Assembly (NCBI GenBank): GCA_017504435.1
Contig: JAFVRD010000053.1
Location: forward strand, 62,001-126,000
Length of the DNA: 64,000 nt
Direction: 5' to 3'
From: Lentisphaeria bacterium
Lineage (GTDB): Bacteria > Verrucomicrobiota > Lentisphaeria > Victivallales > Victivallaceae
Every line of letters starts with the position of its first letter. Position 1 is the first letter of the stretch. The translations under genes and the position numbers were made by a program. Below are positions 18,076 to 27,025 of this stretch, piece after piece. The notes beneath the pieces are model-generated. The model ran no database searches. It worked only from the letters and a program-made list of their open reading frames with translations, and was not told the origin of the DNA.

Positions 18076-18103
18076 TTGTTTTTTTCTGTCAACCGTTTAT
18101 GGT
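18076..18103 (+). promoter_or_regulatory. Possible promoter for the thioredoxin-like gene
   Basis: TTGTTT (18076-18081), 16-nt spacer, TATGGT (18098-18103). An A-run/T-run imperfect hairpin at 18068-18086 may also terminate the upstream mutarotase transcript. Confidence 0.35.
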
Positions 18104-18127
18104 GAATGGCAGAGGAGAACAGTTGCT

Positions 18128-18457
18128 ATGCAGAAAATCGAGATGCTGACCGCAGCCGGATTTCCGGCTGCCGTAAAAAAAGGGGTGGTGCTGGTGGAAT
18201 TTTCCGCCTGTCAATGCGCCCATTGCCGCAAAATGGACAATGTCATCGACCGGATGGCAGTGTCGAGTCATTTCCCGTCCGTAGTAAAGGTGGCGCGAAT
18301 CGATGTGGAAAATTCTCCTCTGATTGCAGAAAAGCTGGTGGTGGAAGCGATACCCACGTTGATGCTTTTTCGCGATGGTGTCGAATTGCGCCGTCAAATC
18401 GGGATCATGGATGAAGACGCGCTTTTGCAATGGCTGGGACCGGATACCGCAGAATAA
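18128..18457 (+). CDS. Thioredoxin-like protein with CAHC active site
   Basis: 109 residues, cytoplasmic (no signal peptide). The redox motif is CAHC in ACQCAHCRKMDN, preceded by an extra Cys two residues earlier, and the cis-proline loop is EAIPTLMLF. Thioredoxin proper has CGPC, so the redox potential and partners probably differ; CxHC resembles DsbA-type or some PVC thioredoxin-fold proteins. GAGGAG precedes the ATG. Single gene ending at a terminator. Confidence 0.85.
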   Translation: MQKIEMLTAAGFPAAVKKGVVLVEFSACQCAHCRKMDNVIDRMAVSSHFPSVVKVARIDVENSPLIAEKLVVEAIPTLMLFRDGVELRRQIGIMDEDALLQWLGPDTAE

Positions 18458-18468
18458 AATAAAAACCG

Positions 18469-18532
18469 TATTTTTTACGGGAAAATCTTTTCCCGCTACC
18501 CGCTTCTCAACGGAGAACGGGGTTATTTTTTC
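18469..18532. terminator. Terminator region with several hairpins
   Basis: Three stems follow each other: CCGTA/TACGG, GGGAAAA/TTTTCCC, and ACCC..TTCTC/GAGAA..GGGGT followed by ATTTTTT. The last is a good rho-independent terminator for the thioredoxin-like gene, and the A-rich left side can terminate the convergent lipoprotein gene. Confidence 0.7.
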
Positions 18533-19053
18533 AGTTCCGGCTTGTCTTTCTCCGGTTGAGGTGCAGCATCCTTATAACGGATGAATTCAGCGCGGATGAT
18601 CCGTTTGAAATTGTTGGCATTGCCGGCAGTTGTCCGGGAACGGTTACGTTTGGTATTGACAAAATTCCGGTCAACATCTTTATAGAGCTGGCTCCAGCTC
18701 CGGTCAGTATCATCGTAATCAAATGCAGTCATGAATACCGGATTGTCAGAGACCCGGTCTCCGTCCGCTTCTACTTGCTGTTCCACGATCAAAATAGCAT
18801 CTGCACCGCAGGATTTGGCTTCATCGCGCAGTTTGTTGATCATGCGGTCACGGCTGACATCCTGATAATTTCCGGACACGGTGGCGGTGCCGAGTACCTT
18901 GTACGGTGCGGCGATTTTGGCAGAATCGGTAAAAACGGCGATTTTACCATCCGGATTTTTGACCGGCATTTTTTCGCCGGTATATTCCATGGAAATACAA
19001 CCTGAGCCGATGAAAGTAATGAGTGCGATTAGTGCAAAAAAATGTTTTTTCAT
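18523..19053 (-). CDS. Lipoprotein A of a two-member paralogous family
   Basis: 176 residues from ATG 19053; AGGA lies 10 nt upstream, and the lipoprotein signal then has a normal length. Signal peptide with lipobox IGSGC, mature Cys followed by CISMEYTGEKMPVKN. Downstream blocks include YKVLGTATVSG and SCGADAILIVEQQVE. The C terminus is charged. It shares the order CxxxxYxGxKxP, YxxxG, and a GxDAI segment with the protein at 37548-38009, so the two are paralogues. Likely an envelope lipoprotein of unknown function, with a fold resembling small YraP/DUF4156-like beta-alpha domains. Confidence 0.75.
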   Translation of the reverse strand: MKKHFFALIALITFIGSGCISMEYTGEKMPVKNPDGKIAVFTDSAKIAAPYKVLGTATVSGNYQDVSRDRMINKLRDEAKSCGADAILIVEQQVEADGDRVSDNPVFMTAFDYDDTDRSWSQLYKDVDRNFVNTKRNRSRTTAGNANNFKRIIRAEFIRYKDAAPQPEKDKPELKK

Positions 19054-19099
19054 GATCATTTCCTGAAAATTATATTGCTGAAAACCTGTCTGATAACAT

Positions 19100-19128
19100 A
19101 AAATAATTCTCCGGATGCAGTTTTTCAA
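19100..19128 (-). promoter_or_regulatory. Promoter for lipoprotein A
   Basis: Minus-strand -35 TTGAAA (19128-19123), 17-nt spacer, -10 TATTTT (19105-19100). Confidence 0.5.
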
Positions 19129-19149
19129 GTGATTTGCTGTTATCTGATA

Positions 19150-19178
19150 TTGATTTTAAGGAACTCCGGTAGTATTTT
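19150..19178 (+). promoter_or_regulatory. Promoter for dapA
   Basis: -35 TTGATT (19150-19155), 17-nt spacer, -10 TATTTT (19173-19178), 55 nt before the ATG. Confidence 0.5.
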
Positions 19179-19233
19179 AAAAGAAGAAATGTAAAAAAAC
19201 GTAATTAATCAATCAACTATTGAGGTATCAGTT

Positions 19234-20109
19234 ATGATTATGCAAGGCGTTTATACAGCACTGGTCACACCGTTCCGTAACGGAAAAGTCGATTATACTG
19301 CATTGGAAGTGTTGTTGGAAAAACAGATCGCTGGTAAAGTTGCCGGAGTTGTTCCGGTCGGGACTACCGGTGAATCTCCGACTCTTTCCACCAGTGAACA
19401 TATTGAAGTCATTGCCCGCACTGCCGAAATCGTCAACGGCAGATGTCAGGTCATTGCCGGCAGCGGAGCCAATTCAACGGAAGAAGCTATCTATCTGACT
19501 TTGGAAGCCAAAGCTGCCGGAGCAGATGCCTCATTGCAGGTGACTCCGTACTACAATAAACCCACTCAGGAAGGTATTTACCGGCACTTTTCCGTGATCG
19601 CAGAAAAAAGTGCGCTTCCGGTGGTTCTTTACAATGTACCCGGCAGAGCCGGAGTTCCGATCGCTGTGGAAACGATCGCCCGTCTGGCAAGCAATCCGCT
19701 GATGGCGGCAGTCAAAGAAGCCGGAGGCAGTGTTGACCGGGTTTCTGCGATCAAAGATTGCTGTGATATCACGGTTCTCAGCGGTGATGATTATCTGACA
19801 TTGCCGATGCTCTCGGTCGGAGCGGCAGGGGTGATCAGTGTGGCATCCAACATCATTCCGGGAGAACTTTCGGAAATGGTTGAGCTGGCTCTTGAAGGCA
19901 ATTTCAAAGCTGCCATGGTCCTGCACCGGAAATATTATCCGCTTTTCCGGGATCTTTTCATTGAAAGCAATCCGATCCCCGTCAAAGCTGCCATGGGTAT
20001 TACCGGTGATATCACTCCGGAATACCGGCTGCCGTTGTGTGAATTGAGTGCAGCTCATCACAATGCGCTTTTAGAAACATTGAAAAAATGCGGCATCGTG
20101 GCGCAATGA
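19234..20109 (+). CDS. dapA: 4-hydroxy-tetrahydrodipicolinate synthase
   Basis: Condenses pyruvate with aspartate semialdehyde, the first lysine/diaminopimelate step. 291 residues. Markers: GTTGESPTLS (pyruvate-binding), VTPYYNKPTQEG with the active-site Tyr, YNVPGRAG whose Arg separates DapA from N-acetylneuraminate lyase, and AAVKEAGG with the Schiff-base Lys. TGAGG lies 8 nt before the first ATG. A strong terminator follows at 20140. dapB is 10 kb downstream. Confidence 0.95.
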   Translation: MIMQGVYTALVTPFRNGKVDYTALEVLLEKQIAGKVAGVVPVGTTGESPTLSTSEHIEVIARTAEIVNGRCQVIAGSGANSTEEAIYLTLEAKAAGADASLQVTPYYNKPTQEGIYRHFSVIAEKSALPVVLYNVPGRAGVPIAVETIARLASNPLMAAVKEAGGSVDRVSAIKDCCDITVLSGDDYLTLPMLSVGAAGVISVASNIIPGELSEMVELALEGNFKAAMVLHRKYYPLFRDLFIESNPIPVKAAMGITGDITPEYRLPLCELSAAHHNALLETLKKCGIVAQ

Positions 20110-20139
20110 GACTGAATTGACAGGGAAAGGGGACGATTT

Positions 20140-20177
20140 GACTGCACCGGAAAACGGCTGCAGTCACATTGTTTTTT
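20140..20177 (+). terminator. Rho-independent terminator after dapA
   Basis: GACTGCA/TGCAGTC stem extended by CCG/CGG around a GAAAA loop, then a T-run at 20171-20176. The MFS gene starts only 12 nt after the T-run and I see no promoter for it, so some read-through is likely. Confidence 0.8.
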
Positions 20178-20188
20178 GAGGTTTATAG

Positions 20189-21367
20189 ATGCTGGTTCGT
20201 ATACTTGCTTATTTTGTGCCGTTTGCTATTAATTTTCTGAGTGGCGGTTTCTTCTTTATTACGGCGTACCGTTTTTCCGAAGCCGGGTGCTCCCGTACTG
20301 TGATCAGCAGTTCGATCGTGGCATGGGGAGTGGCTTATTGTCTGCTTACTGCGCTGGTCGGCAAATTGGCATCGGTAAAAAATGCGTTACCGTTTATTCT
20401 TGCCGGAGGGGTGACGCTGTCGCTGACATCGGTGGGATTTATCGTTTTTGATGCTCTTTACATGCAATTTCTATGGCTGATACTGGCGGGGTTCGGAGCG
20501 GCACTTTTCTGCACCCCGTTTCAGCTGCTTGCCAAAGATATTGAATCCGGCAGTAAAAAAGGCGTGGTCAGTGCCACTGCATTTTACACATTGACCTGGA
20601 GTGCCGGACTGGCATCCGGACCGTTGGCATTTGCCCGTTTTTCTCTGCGGCAGGGATTTGTTATCACCCTGATCCTGTCGCTGGCGGTGACACTCAGCGT
20701 CGTGCTGATTGCATTGCTCCGTCCCCGGGGCGGGAGTGCGAATGCGGAAACCGGAAAAAGTGTTCATGAGGTGATTTTCCCGGAAAAAACTTATGATAAG
20801 CTTGCAATTCTGGGCTGGATCGTCGGCGGTTTGGGAACGGTGACGGTCTGTCAGATCCGGGCATTGTGGCCGAAACTCGGTCTGGATTTGGATATTCCTC
20901 AGCATCATAACGCTTATATTCTGGCGGTGGTCAGTTATGTGCAGGCGATAGTAGCGGTAATGCTGTGCCGGAGCAAAAGCTGGATGTGGCGGCGTCTGCC
21001 TGCGGTACTGATGGGGGGATGCGGTATTGTTACACTGCTTGCATTCGCATTTGCGGCGTTGATCAGCCGTCATGTGGCGGTCTTTTATCTGATTGCCGGC
21101 GCGTACGGTGTATACAGCGGATGTTTTTATTTTTATCTGGTCTATCATTCATTGGCACACCCGACCCGCAGTGGATTTTTTGTCACCGGTAATGAGATCA
21201 TTGTCGGGGTGACAAGTATTGTTGCGCCGCTGCTGGGCGGAATGCTGGCAGATATCTGCGGCTATACCGAAGCGGCATTTGTTTTTGCGGCGGTGGTGGC
21301 TTTGGCGGCGTTTATTGCCCAATGGTACATGCTTGACCCGGTAAAACTTGCAACGGGGGATAAATGA
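20189..21367 (+). CDS. MFS transporter
   Basis: 392 residues, about 12 hydrophobic segments, with N- and C-terminal six-helix halves separated by a charged loop near residues 180-205. It begins MLVRILAYFVPFAINFLSGG and has no extra domain. Substrate not deducible from sequence. The stop overlaps the start of the downstream homocysteine methyltransferase/MTHFR gene (ATGA), so a link to methionine, methyl-donor or folate uptake is possible but unproven. Confidence 0.75.
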   Translation: MLVRILAYFVPFAINFLSGGFFFITAYRFSEAGCSRTVISSSIVAWGVAYCLLTALVGKLASVKNALPFILAGGVTLSLTSVGFIVFDALYMQFLWLILAGFGAALFCTPFQLLAKDIESGSKKGVVSATAFYTLTWSAGLASGPLAFARFSLRQGFVITLILSLAVTLSVVLIALLRPRGGSANAETGKSVHEVIFPEKTYDKLAILGWIVGGLGTVTVCQIRALWPKLGLDLDIPQHHNAYILAVVSYVQAIVAVMLCRSKSWMWRRLPAVLMGGCGIVTLLAFAFAALISRHVAVFYLIAGAYGVYSGCFYFYLVYHSLAHPTRSGFFVTGNEIIVGVTSIVAPLLGGMLADICGYTEAAFVFAAVVALAAFIAQWYMLDPVKLATGDK

Positions 21368-23178
21368 AAAAAATATCGTTTCAGGAAAAACTTGCGGAAC
21401 AGGTCGTGATTTTTGACGGAGGGTTCGGTACGGAACTTTACCGGAAAAACTTTTTTGTCAATACCAGCTATGATGAATTGAATATCAGCAATCCGGCCGC
21501 CGTCAGTGCCATTCACAACTCTTATGTAGAAGCCGGTTCTGAAATCCTGACGACCAATACTTACAACGCCAACCGCTGTTGTCTGGCGCAATTTGGATTT
21601 GCCGACCGGGTCAATGAGATCAATTGTGCCGCAGTTGCTTTAGCACGCAAGGCCGCTGCCGGAAATCCGGATATTCTGGTTGCCGGCAGTGTCGGACCGG
21701 CGGCAGCGGAAAAAGGTGATACTGCTGCGATCAGAGAGCAGATAACTGCGCTTAATGCCGGAGGGGCGGATTTTCTTATTTTTGAATCACTTGCTTCGCG
21801 CGCCGCGCTCCATTGTGTATTGGAGGCATTGACCGGGATCGACTGTGTCTGGATGCCGAGTTTTACTTTTGATGCGGAGGGTTTGCTCAGTGACGGTTCC
21901 GGCATGCCGGAGATCACCGCTGAGTTGACCGGCAGAACTCCAGCTGCATTGGGATTGAATTGTGGAAATGGCCCGGAAACAACATTGTCTGCATTGGAAA
22001 AGGTTGCCAAACAGAGTGATTTGCCGCTGGTCGTTCAGCCCGGAGCCGGGCTCCCGAAAAGTGTGGACAACCGTTTTATGGCGATGACCACTCCGGAATA
22101 TTTCACTACCTACTGCATGCGTTATGTTTCTCTGGGAGCGCGCGGTGTCGGCGGCTGCTGCGGCATTACCCCGGCTCATATTGCTGACATGGTGCGTTCA
22201 CTGCGTCCGCTTGCCAAGGCGGAAAAAAGTGCTACATTCAGTGTGGAAGTCAAAGAAGATCTCCTGCTGGAGCCGGTTCCGGTTGCCGGGAAAAGTCCTT
22301 TTGGAGCGAAACTTGCCGGGGATAAATTTCTCAAACTGGTGGAGATGACGCCGCCGCGCGGTTTTGATTTGAGCAGTACGGTGGAAAAGGCCCGGTTGTG
22401 TGCCGCTGCCGGTTTTGATGCCATAAATATTCCGGACGGGCCGCGTGCCAGCTGCCGGATATCGCAGGTGGTCACTGCTATTGAAATTCAGGAAAAAGCC
22501 GGGATCGAAACGATCATCCACTGTTGTTCCCGGGATCGCAATCTGATCAGCCTGCAATCGCTTTCTCTGGGCTGTATGGCAAAAAATCTCCGTAACATCC
22601 TTTTTATTACCGGAGACCCGCCGAAGCTTGGCGATTATCCATTCAGCAGCGGGGTTTTTGATGTGGATTCAATCGGAATGGTCAAATTGCAAAGCCGTCT
22701 CAACTGCGGAGTTGACGCGGGAGGATTTCCGCTGGGCAACGGCGTGAAAACTGCTATTGTTTCCGGCGTGGGGGCAGATCCAAATGCGATCGACCCGGAA
22801 CGGGAATACCGCCGTTTGGCAGAAAAAATCGCTGCCGGAGCTGAATTTATTATCACCCAGCCGGTATTTGATCCGGAAGTGCTGTTGAAATTCGTTGACA
22901 GGATCGCTCATTTCCGGGTCCCGGTGATTGCCGGAGTGTGGCCGTTTGCCAGTTACCGCAATGCGATTTTTATGAAAACGGAAGTGCCGGGGGTAGTTGT
23001 GCCGGATTGGATCATGGAAGCGATGAAAAATGCCGGAGATAAAGATGCTCAGCGTGCGGAGGGCATCCGGATCGCCCGGGAAATATTGAAATCTATCCGT
23101 CCGGCGGTTCGCGGTGTTGCCACCAGTGCGCCGTTTGGAAATGTAAATACTGCAATCGAGGTTTGCAAAGATATATAA
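21364..23178 (+). CDS. Bifunctional homocysteine S-methyltransferase / methylenetetrahydrofolate reductase
   Basis: 604-residue fusion of the YitJ type. The N-terminal homocysteine methyltransferase domain (about 1-290) has IFDGGFGTELYRK, TTNTYNANR, LGLNCGNGPE and GARGVGGCCGITP, which supply the three zinc cysteines that activate homocysteine. The C-terminal MTHFR barrel (about 320-600) has NIPDGPR, the FAD-contacting FITGDPPKLGDYPFSSGVFD and ITQPVFDPE. It would both make 5-methyl-THF and transfer a methyl group to homocysteine. ATGA overlap with the MFS gene. Confidence 0.9.
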   Translation: MKKISFQEKLAEQVVIFDGGFGTELYRKNFFVNTSYDELNISNPAAVSAIHNSYVEAGSEILTTNTYNANRCCLAQFGFADRVNEINCAAVALARKAAAGNPDILVAGSVGPAAAEKGDTAAIREQITALNAGGADFLIFESLASRAALHCVLEALTGIDCVWMPSFTFDAEGLLSDGSGMPEITAELTGRTPAALGLNCGNGPETTLSALEKVAKQSDLPLVVQPGAGLPKSVDNRFMAMTTPEYFTTYCMRYVSLGARGVGGCCGITPAHIADMVRSLRPLAKAEKSATFSVEVKEDLLLEPVPVAGKSPFGAKLAGDKFLKLVEMTPPRGFDLSSTVEKARLCAAAGFDAINIPDGPRASCRISQVVTAIEIQEKAGIETIIHCCSRDRNLISLQSLSLGCMAKNLRNILFITGDPPKLGDYPFSSGVFDVDSIGMVKLQSRLNCGVDAGGFPLGNGVKTAIVSGVGADPNAIDPEREYRRLAEKIAAGAEFIITQPVFDPEVLLKFVDRIAHFRVPVIAGVWPFASYRNAIFMKTEVPGVVVPDWIMEAMKNAGDKDAQRAEGIRIAREILKSIRPAVRGVATSAPFGNVNTAIEVCKDI

Positions 23179-23188
23179 AGGAGTGTGT

Positions 23189-24373
23189 ATGATGTGGAAA
23201 CCTTATATTGAAAAGTACGAAAAAGAACTGCTTGAATCAGTGATCCCCTTTTGGGAAAATCATTGTGTTGACAAAGAATTCGGCGGTTATTTCACCAGTC
23301 TTGACCGGGATGGTTCGGTTTATGACACGACCAAATACATGTGGATGCAGTGGCGCATAGTCTATATGTTTGCCGAGATCTATCTGGCAGGTTATAAAAA
23401 AGACGAATATATTGCCATTGCGGAAAAAGGTTTTGATTTTCTCTACAAGCACGGCAGGGACAAAAATGGGATGTACTATTTTGCTTTGAACCGCGAAGGG
23501 GTGCCGGCGATGGCGCCTTACAGTTTATTTTCCGACTGCTTTGCGGCAATGGGTGCTGCCAAACTTTACAAGATCACCGGCAAAGAACTCTATGCTGACG
23601 CCGCCCGCGAAGCGATGAATAACTACATCACCCGTGCCAAAAGCGGCAACAGTGCATTGCAGTGGAATAAATCTCTGGCAGGTAAAACACCGTACCTTTC
23701 ACTCGGTCATTACATGATGATGGCGAATCTCGGCTTGATCATGAACGATTGTCTGGGCAGCAATGAATTTGCCAGTGCGATGGATACCGCCGTAGATATG
23801 GTGCTGAATAAATTTTATTCTCCGGATTTCGGTCTGGTTTTTGAAAATATGCCGGTCAATGGCGATAAACCCGATCTGGACAGCAGCATCGGCAGACAGA
23901 TGAATCCCGGTCATGTGCTGGAAGCGATGTGGTTTTTGCTCAGCTATCTGGAGAATGTGCCCGGATCAGAGGACAAGATCGATGCGATTTGCAAGATCAT
24001 TTCCAATACACTTGAATTCGGTTGGGACAAGGAGTTCGGCGGGATTTTCTATTTCATGGATGCGCTCGGTAAACCCCATTTGGAACTGCAGCATGATATG
24101 AAGCTCTGGTGGGTGCATAATGAAGCGATCCTTGCCTGTCTGTATGCTTATGATATTTCCCGTAAAGATGAGTATTTGCAGTGGTTCAAAAAACTCGATC
24201 AGTGGAGCTGGGAACGTTATCCGGATCCGGAATTCGGCGAATGGTTTGCCTATCTCAACCGGCGCGGTGAATGTACCCACACTCTCAAAGGCGGTAAGTG
24301 GAAAACATTTTTCCATGTGCCGCGCTGTCTGCTGTTTGCCACAGAGCGCATGAAAAAGATCGCGCGTGGATAA
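23189..24373 (+). CDS. N-acylglucosamine 2-epimerase family protein (AGE/RnBP type)
   Basis: 394 residues from ATG 23189 (AAAGGAG 5 nt upstream; the next codon is also ATG). An (alpha/alpha)6-barrel epimerase interconverting N-acetylglucosamine and N-acetylmannosamine in the best-known members. MKLWWVHNEAI and FFHVPRCLLF match renin-binding-protein/AGE enzymes rather than cellobiose 2-epimerases, and carry the catalytic-type histidines. It lies upstream of a BNR sialidase-like gene in the same orientation (86-nt gap), which suits amino-sugar or sialic-acid scavenging. No nanA or nanK is visible here. Confidence 0.85.
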   Translation: MMWKPYIEKYEKELLESVIPFWENHCVDKEFGGYFTSLDRDGSVYDTTKYMWMQWRIVYMFAEIYLAGYKKDEYIAIAEKGFDFLYKHGRDKNGMYYFALNREGVPAMAPYSLFSDCFAAMGAAKLYKITGKELYADAAREAMNNYITRAKSGNSALQWNKSLAGKTPYLSLGHYMMMANLGLIMNDCLGSNEFASAMDTAVDMVLNKFYSPDFGLVFENMPVNGDKPDLDSSIGRQMNPGHVLEAMWFLLSYLENVPGSEDKIDAICKIISNTLEFGWDKEFGGIFYFMDALGKPHLELQHDMKLWWVHNEAILACLYAYDISRKDEYLQWFKKLDQWSWERYPDPEFGEWFAYLNRRGECTHTLKGGKWKTFFHVPRCLLFATERMKKIARG

Positions 24374-24459
24374 ATGCTGCAGGAGTGACTCCGGCAGAGC
24401 CGGCAGAGAGATTCAACTTTGAGGTAATAAAAAATAGGATTTTTTGCAAAGGACAACAT

Positions 24460-26229
24460 ATGGATATGAATTTCAAAATCATCTGTACCACAATTGCCGC
24501 TGCTGTTGTTTTCAGCATAACTCTGCCGGTTTCTGCGGAAGTTGATCTTCTTGCCCCCGGACCTGTCGTACAGAACAGTTTCACGCCCTGCAGAGTTGAT
24601 TTTTCTCCAGGGGAAAAATATCATACCCGTAAACGGCAATGGCAGGGATGTCCCACCATTTTGCGTACCCCCAAAGGCACGCTCTACGCCGGATGGTATT
24701 CCGGAGGCCCCGGTGAAGGTCTGCTCAATTACAGTCTTATGGTCAAAAGCACCGACGGCGGTCTCTCCTGGAGCCGGGAACCGCTGCTGGTCATTGATTC
24801 TCTCACCGGGAAAAAGATCCAATCACTTGATATTCAATATTGGCTTGATCCGCAAGGCCGGTTCTGGTATTTCTGGACTCAACGCGATTACAACTACAAT
24901 CACCGGGACCCGCGGCATCTCTCGGTATGGGCGATGATCTGCGACGATCCGGATGCTCCGGAATTGAAGTGGAGCGAACCGCGTTTTATTTCTCCCGGAT
25001 TTCTGCGTTCTCAGCCGACGATCCTGAAAGACGGCCGCTGGATCCTCTGCGCTTATGATTGGGTGGACGATTATTACCGTTACAGTGAATCTTTCGATCA
25101 GGGCAAAACCTGGTATCGCCGCCGTGCCGGAAAAAAGTACAGCGGACATGCTTTTGCGTTTGATGAAACGATGATGTTTGAAACCGGAAAAGGCACACTC
25201 CGGCTGCTGGCACGTCCCTGCAAGGGAGTCGGATTTCTGGTGGAATCCCGTTCTGATGACGGCGGCAAAACCTGGAGCGACGGCGTTTTGACCGATATTC
25301 CCAATCCTGCCAGCAGATTTTTTATAAAGCGGCTGCGTTCCGGAAATATACTGATGATCAACAACTGGAATTCGCGTGACCGTTACGACCTCACGGCGGC
25401 GATCTCCACCGATGACGGCGAAACATGGCGGTACAAACTGCTGCTTGACCCGCGCCGCTGCACTTATCCGGATGCGATTGAAGGTGCCGACGGTGAACTT
25501 TTCATCGTTCACGATTTTTCCCGCGGAGATTTCAAAGAGATCCTGATTTCCCGGTTGACTGAAAGAGACATTATGACCGGATTGAATAATAACGCTCTCG
25601 CCAGCAGCAATTCGTTTCTCCGGCACATCATCAACAAAGCTCCCACGCCGCCGGAACTCACTCCGGCTGAGGAAGAGCTGTTTGATAAATATCTGCACAA
25701 AAGAAAGAAACGCTGCCTGGTGGTGATTGATGTTCAGGGAGAAAAATTCAAAAACGTCCTTTCCGAAGTAACTGCCGGAACTTCCGGAACTATTTCCATG
25801 CGGAAAAAGAATATGGATTTTCAATACCGGGGAAGCCGTGCTCTGGACGATAAATGGCAGGAATATTCTTTCTCGTTTGTTCCGCAAACCGCCGGGGTGA
25901 TCCTTGTTCTGCGCGCCGAGAGATTTGCCGATTATGATGATTTCAAAGTCGAAAACGGCACTCTCTACAATCCGTCATTTGAAGCAGTAAACCGGGCGAA
26001 TGAAATTGACGGCTGGCGTTATTATCTGCGCGATACTGCCCGCATCGGCCAAAATGATGCTGCAGAAGGCAAAAATTATATGACTTGTTCATCAAAAATC
26101 CTTGCCCGGCAGGTTCTGCATGTGGAACCGGGCAAAAAAGTTACCGTTTCATTTAAGGCCAGAAAAGGGAAAAAGCTTGTTCAGCCCAACACTCCGTGGA
26201 CTTCTTCCGGCAAACGCCAGCTGCAGTAA
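24460..26229 (+). CDS. Secreted BNR-repeat sialidase-like protein
   Basis: 589 residues from ATG 24460 (AAAGGA upstream), with a signal peptide ending LPVSA. The beta-propeller region contains four Asp boxes: STDGGLSW, SFDQGKTW, SDDGGKTW and STDDGETW. WQGCPTILRTPKGTLYAGW is typical of BNR_2 family proteins annotated as exo-alpha-sialidase. The last 150 or so residues form a separate beta-rich domain, possibly carbohydrate-binding. The Arg triad of true GH33 sialidases cannot be confirmed by eye, so the substrate is uncertain. Probably co-transcribed with the AGE epimerase gene. Confidence 0.7.
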   Translation: MDMNFKIICTTIAAAVVFSITLPVSAEVDLLAPGPVVQNSFTPCRVDFSPGEKYHTRKRQWQGCPTILRTPKGTLYAGWYSGGPGEGLLNYSLMVKSTDGGLSWSREPLLVIDSLTGKKIQSLDIQYWLDPQGRFWYFWTQRDYNYNHRDPRHLSVWAMICDDPDAPELKWSEPRFISPGFLRSQPTILKDGRWILCAYDWVDDYYRYSESFDQGKTWYRRRAGKKYSGHAFAFDETMMFETGKGTLRLLARPCKGVGFLVESRSDDGGKTWSDGVLTDIPNPASRFFIKRLRSGNILMINNWNSRDRYDLTAAISTDDGETWRYKLLLDPRRCTYPDAIEGADGELFIVHDFSRGDFKEILISRLTERDIMTGLNNNALASSNSFLRHIINKAPTPPELTPAEEELFDKYLHKRKKRCLVVIDVQGEKFKNVLSEVTAGTSGTISMRKKNMDFQYRGSRALDDKWQEYSFSFVPQTAGVILVLRAERFADYDDFKVENGTLYNPSFEAVNRANEIDGWRYYLRDTARIGQNDAAEGKNYMTCSSKILARQVLHVEPGKKVTVSFKARKGKKLVQPNTPWTSSGKRQLQ

Positions 26230-26251
26230 TACTGCCTGCGGAATTCAGCGG

Positions 26252-26291
26252 CTCCCGAACGTGCCTTTCCGGCAGTCGGGGGTCGTTTTTT
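26252..26291 (+). terminator. Terminator after the sialidase-like gene
   Basis: CTCCCGA pairs with TCGGGGG and an inner GCC/GGC stem, followed by a T-run at about 26285-26291. Confidence 0.65.
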
Positions 26292-26365
26292 ATGATCATG
26301 CTGCCGGGGCATGAATACACTGCTGAGTTAAGCAATTATTTGCATGACAGAAAAGGCAGTATGGA

Positions 26366-27025
26366 TCATAACTCCGGCCAGCTCCAGCTGCCCAATGCTT
26401 TTTCCGCATTGGAAAACGGTGCACTTCCGAAAAATCCCCGGTATGCAGACAGCGGAGATGGGTGCGCGCCGCTGATGACAGTATGTTTGTCAGATGTGAT
26501 AAGCCGGGATTTTTTTATGGCGAAATTGCCCCAGAGAATAAAAACAATGGCATTTTTTTGCCGGTTCAGTGCAGAGATCACCGCATCGGTAAACTTTTCC
26601 CAGCCGAAATTTTTATGACTGCCCGGCTGGTGAGCATCCACTGTCAGAATGGTATTCAGCAGTAAAACTCCGCCGGATGCCCATGCCCGGAGAGTGCCGG
26701 AATCGGGATAGTTTCTGTCGAGGTCGCGGGAGTATTCGGTGAAAATATTTTTCAAAGACGGCGGCAATGGTACATTTTCTGATACCGAAAAAGCCAATCC
26801 TTCGGCTTGATTTTCATCGTGGTAAGGGTCTTGCCCAAGCAGTACCACCCGGACACTTTCCGGTGGAGTAAGGGCGAATGCAGTAAAAACTTTATCTGCC
26901 GGAGGATATACAGTATGAGTTTTTCTTCTTTCGACAGATGCCGTCAACGGTTTTTGCCATATTTCCGGAGATACTCCGGCTCCGGTGAGAAAGTTTTGCC
27001 ATGTTTCCGGAAGCTGTGCGCTCAT
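26366..27025 (-). CDS. ung: Uracil-DNA glycosylase
   Basis: Removes uracil from DNA in base-excision repair. 219 residues, family-1 signatures: VVLLGQDPYHDENQAEGLAF with the catalytic Asp, VLLLNTILTV, FILWGNFA and the HPSPLSAYRGFFG leucine-intercalation loop. Length is normal. The start overlaps the stop of the solute-binding protein gene (ATGA), making ung the last gene of an unrelated three-gene operon. Confidence 0.96.
   Translation of the reverse strand: MSAQLPETWQNFLTGAGVSPEIWQKPLTASVERRKTHTVYPPADKVFTAFALTPPESVRVVLLGQDPYHDENQAEGLAFSVSENVPLPPSLKNIFTEYSRDLDRNYPDSGTLRAWASGGVLLLNTILTVDAHQPGSHKNFGWEKFTDAVISALNRQKNAIVFILWGNFAIKKSRLITSDKHTVISGAHPSPLSAYRGFFGSAPFSNAEKALGSWSWPEL

Noticed and set aside
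19234-20109. DapA-family gene read as N-acetylneuraminate lyase (because of the sialidase-like gene nearby)
   Set aside because: The YNVPGRAG Arg and GTTGESPTLS are those of dihydrodipicolinate synthase, and dapB is in the window.
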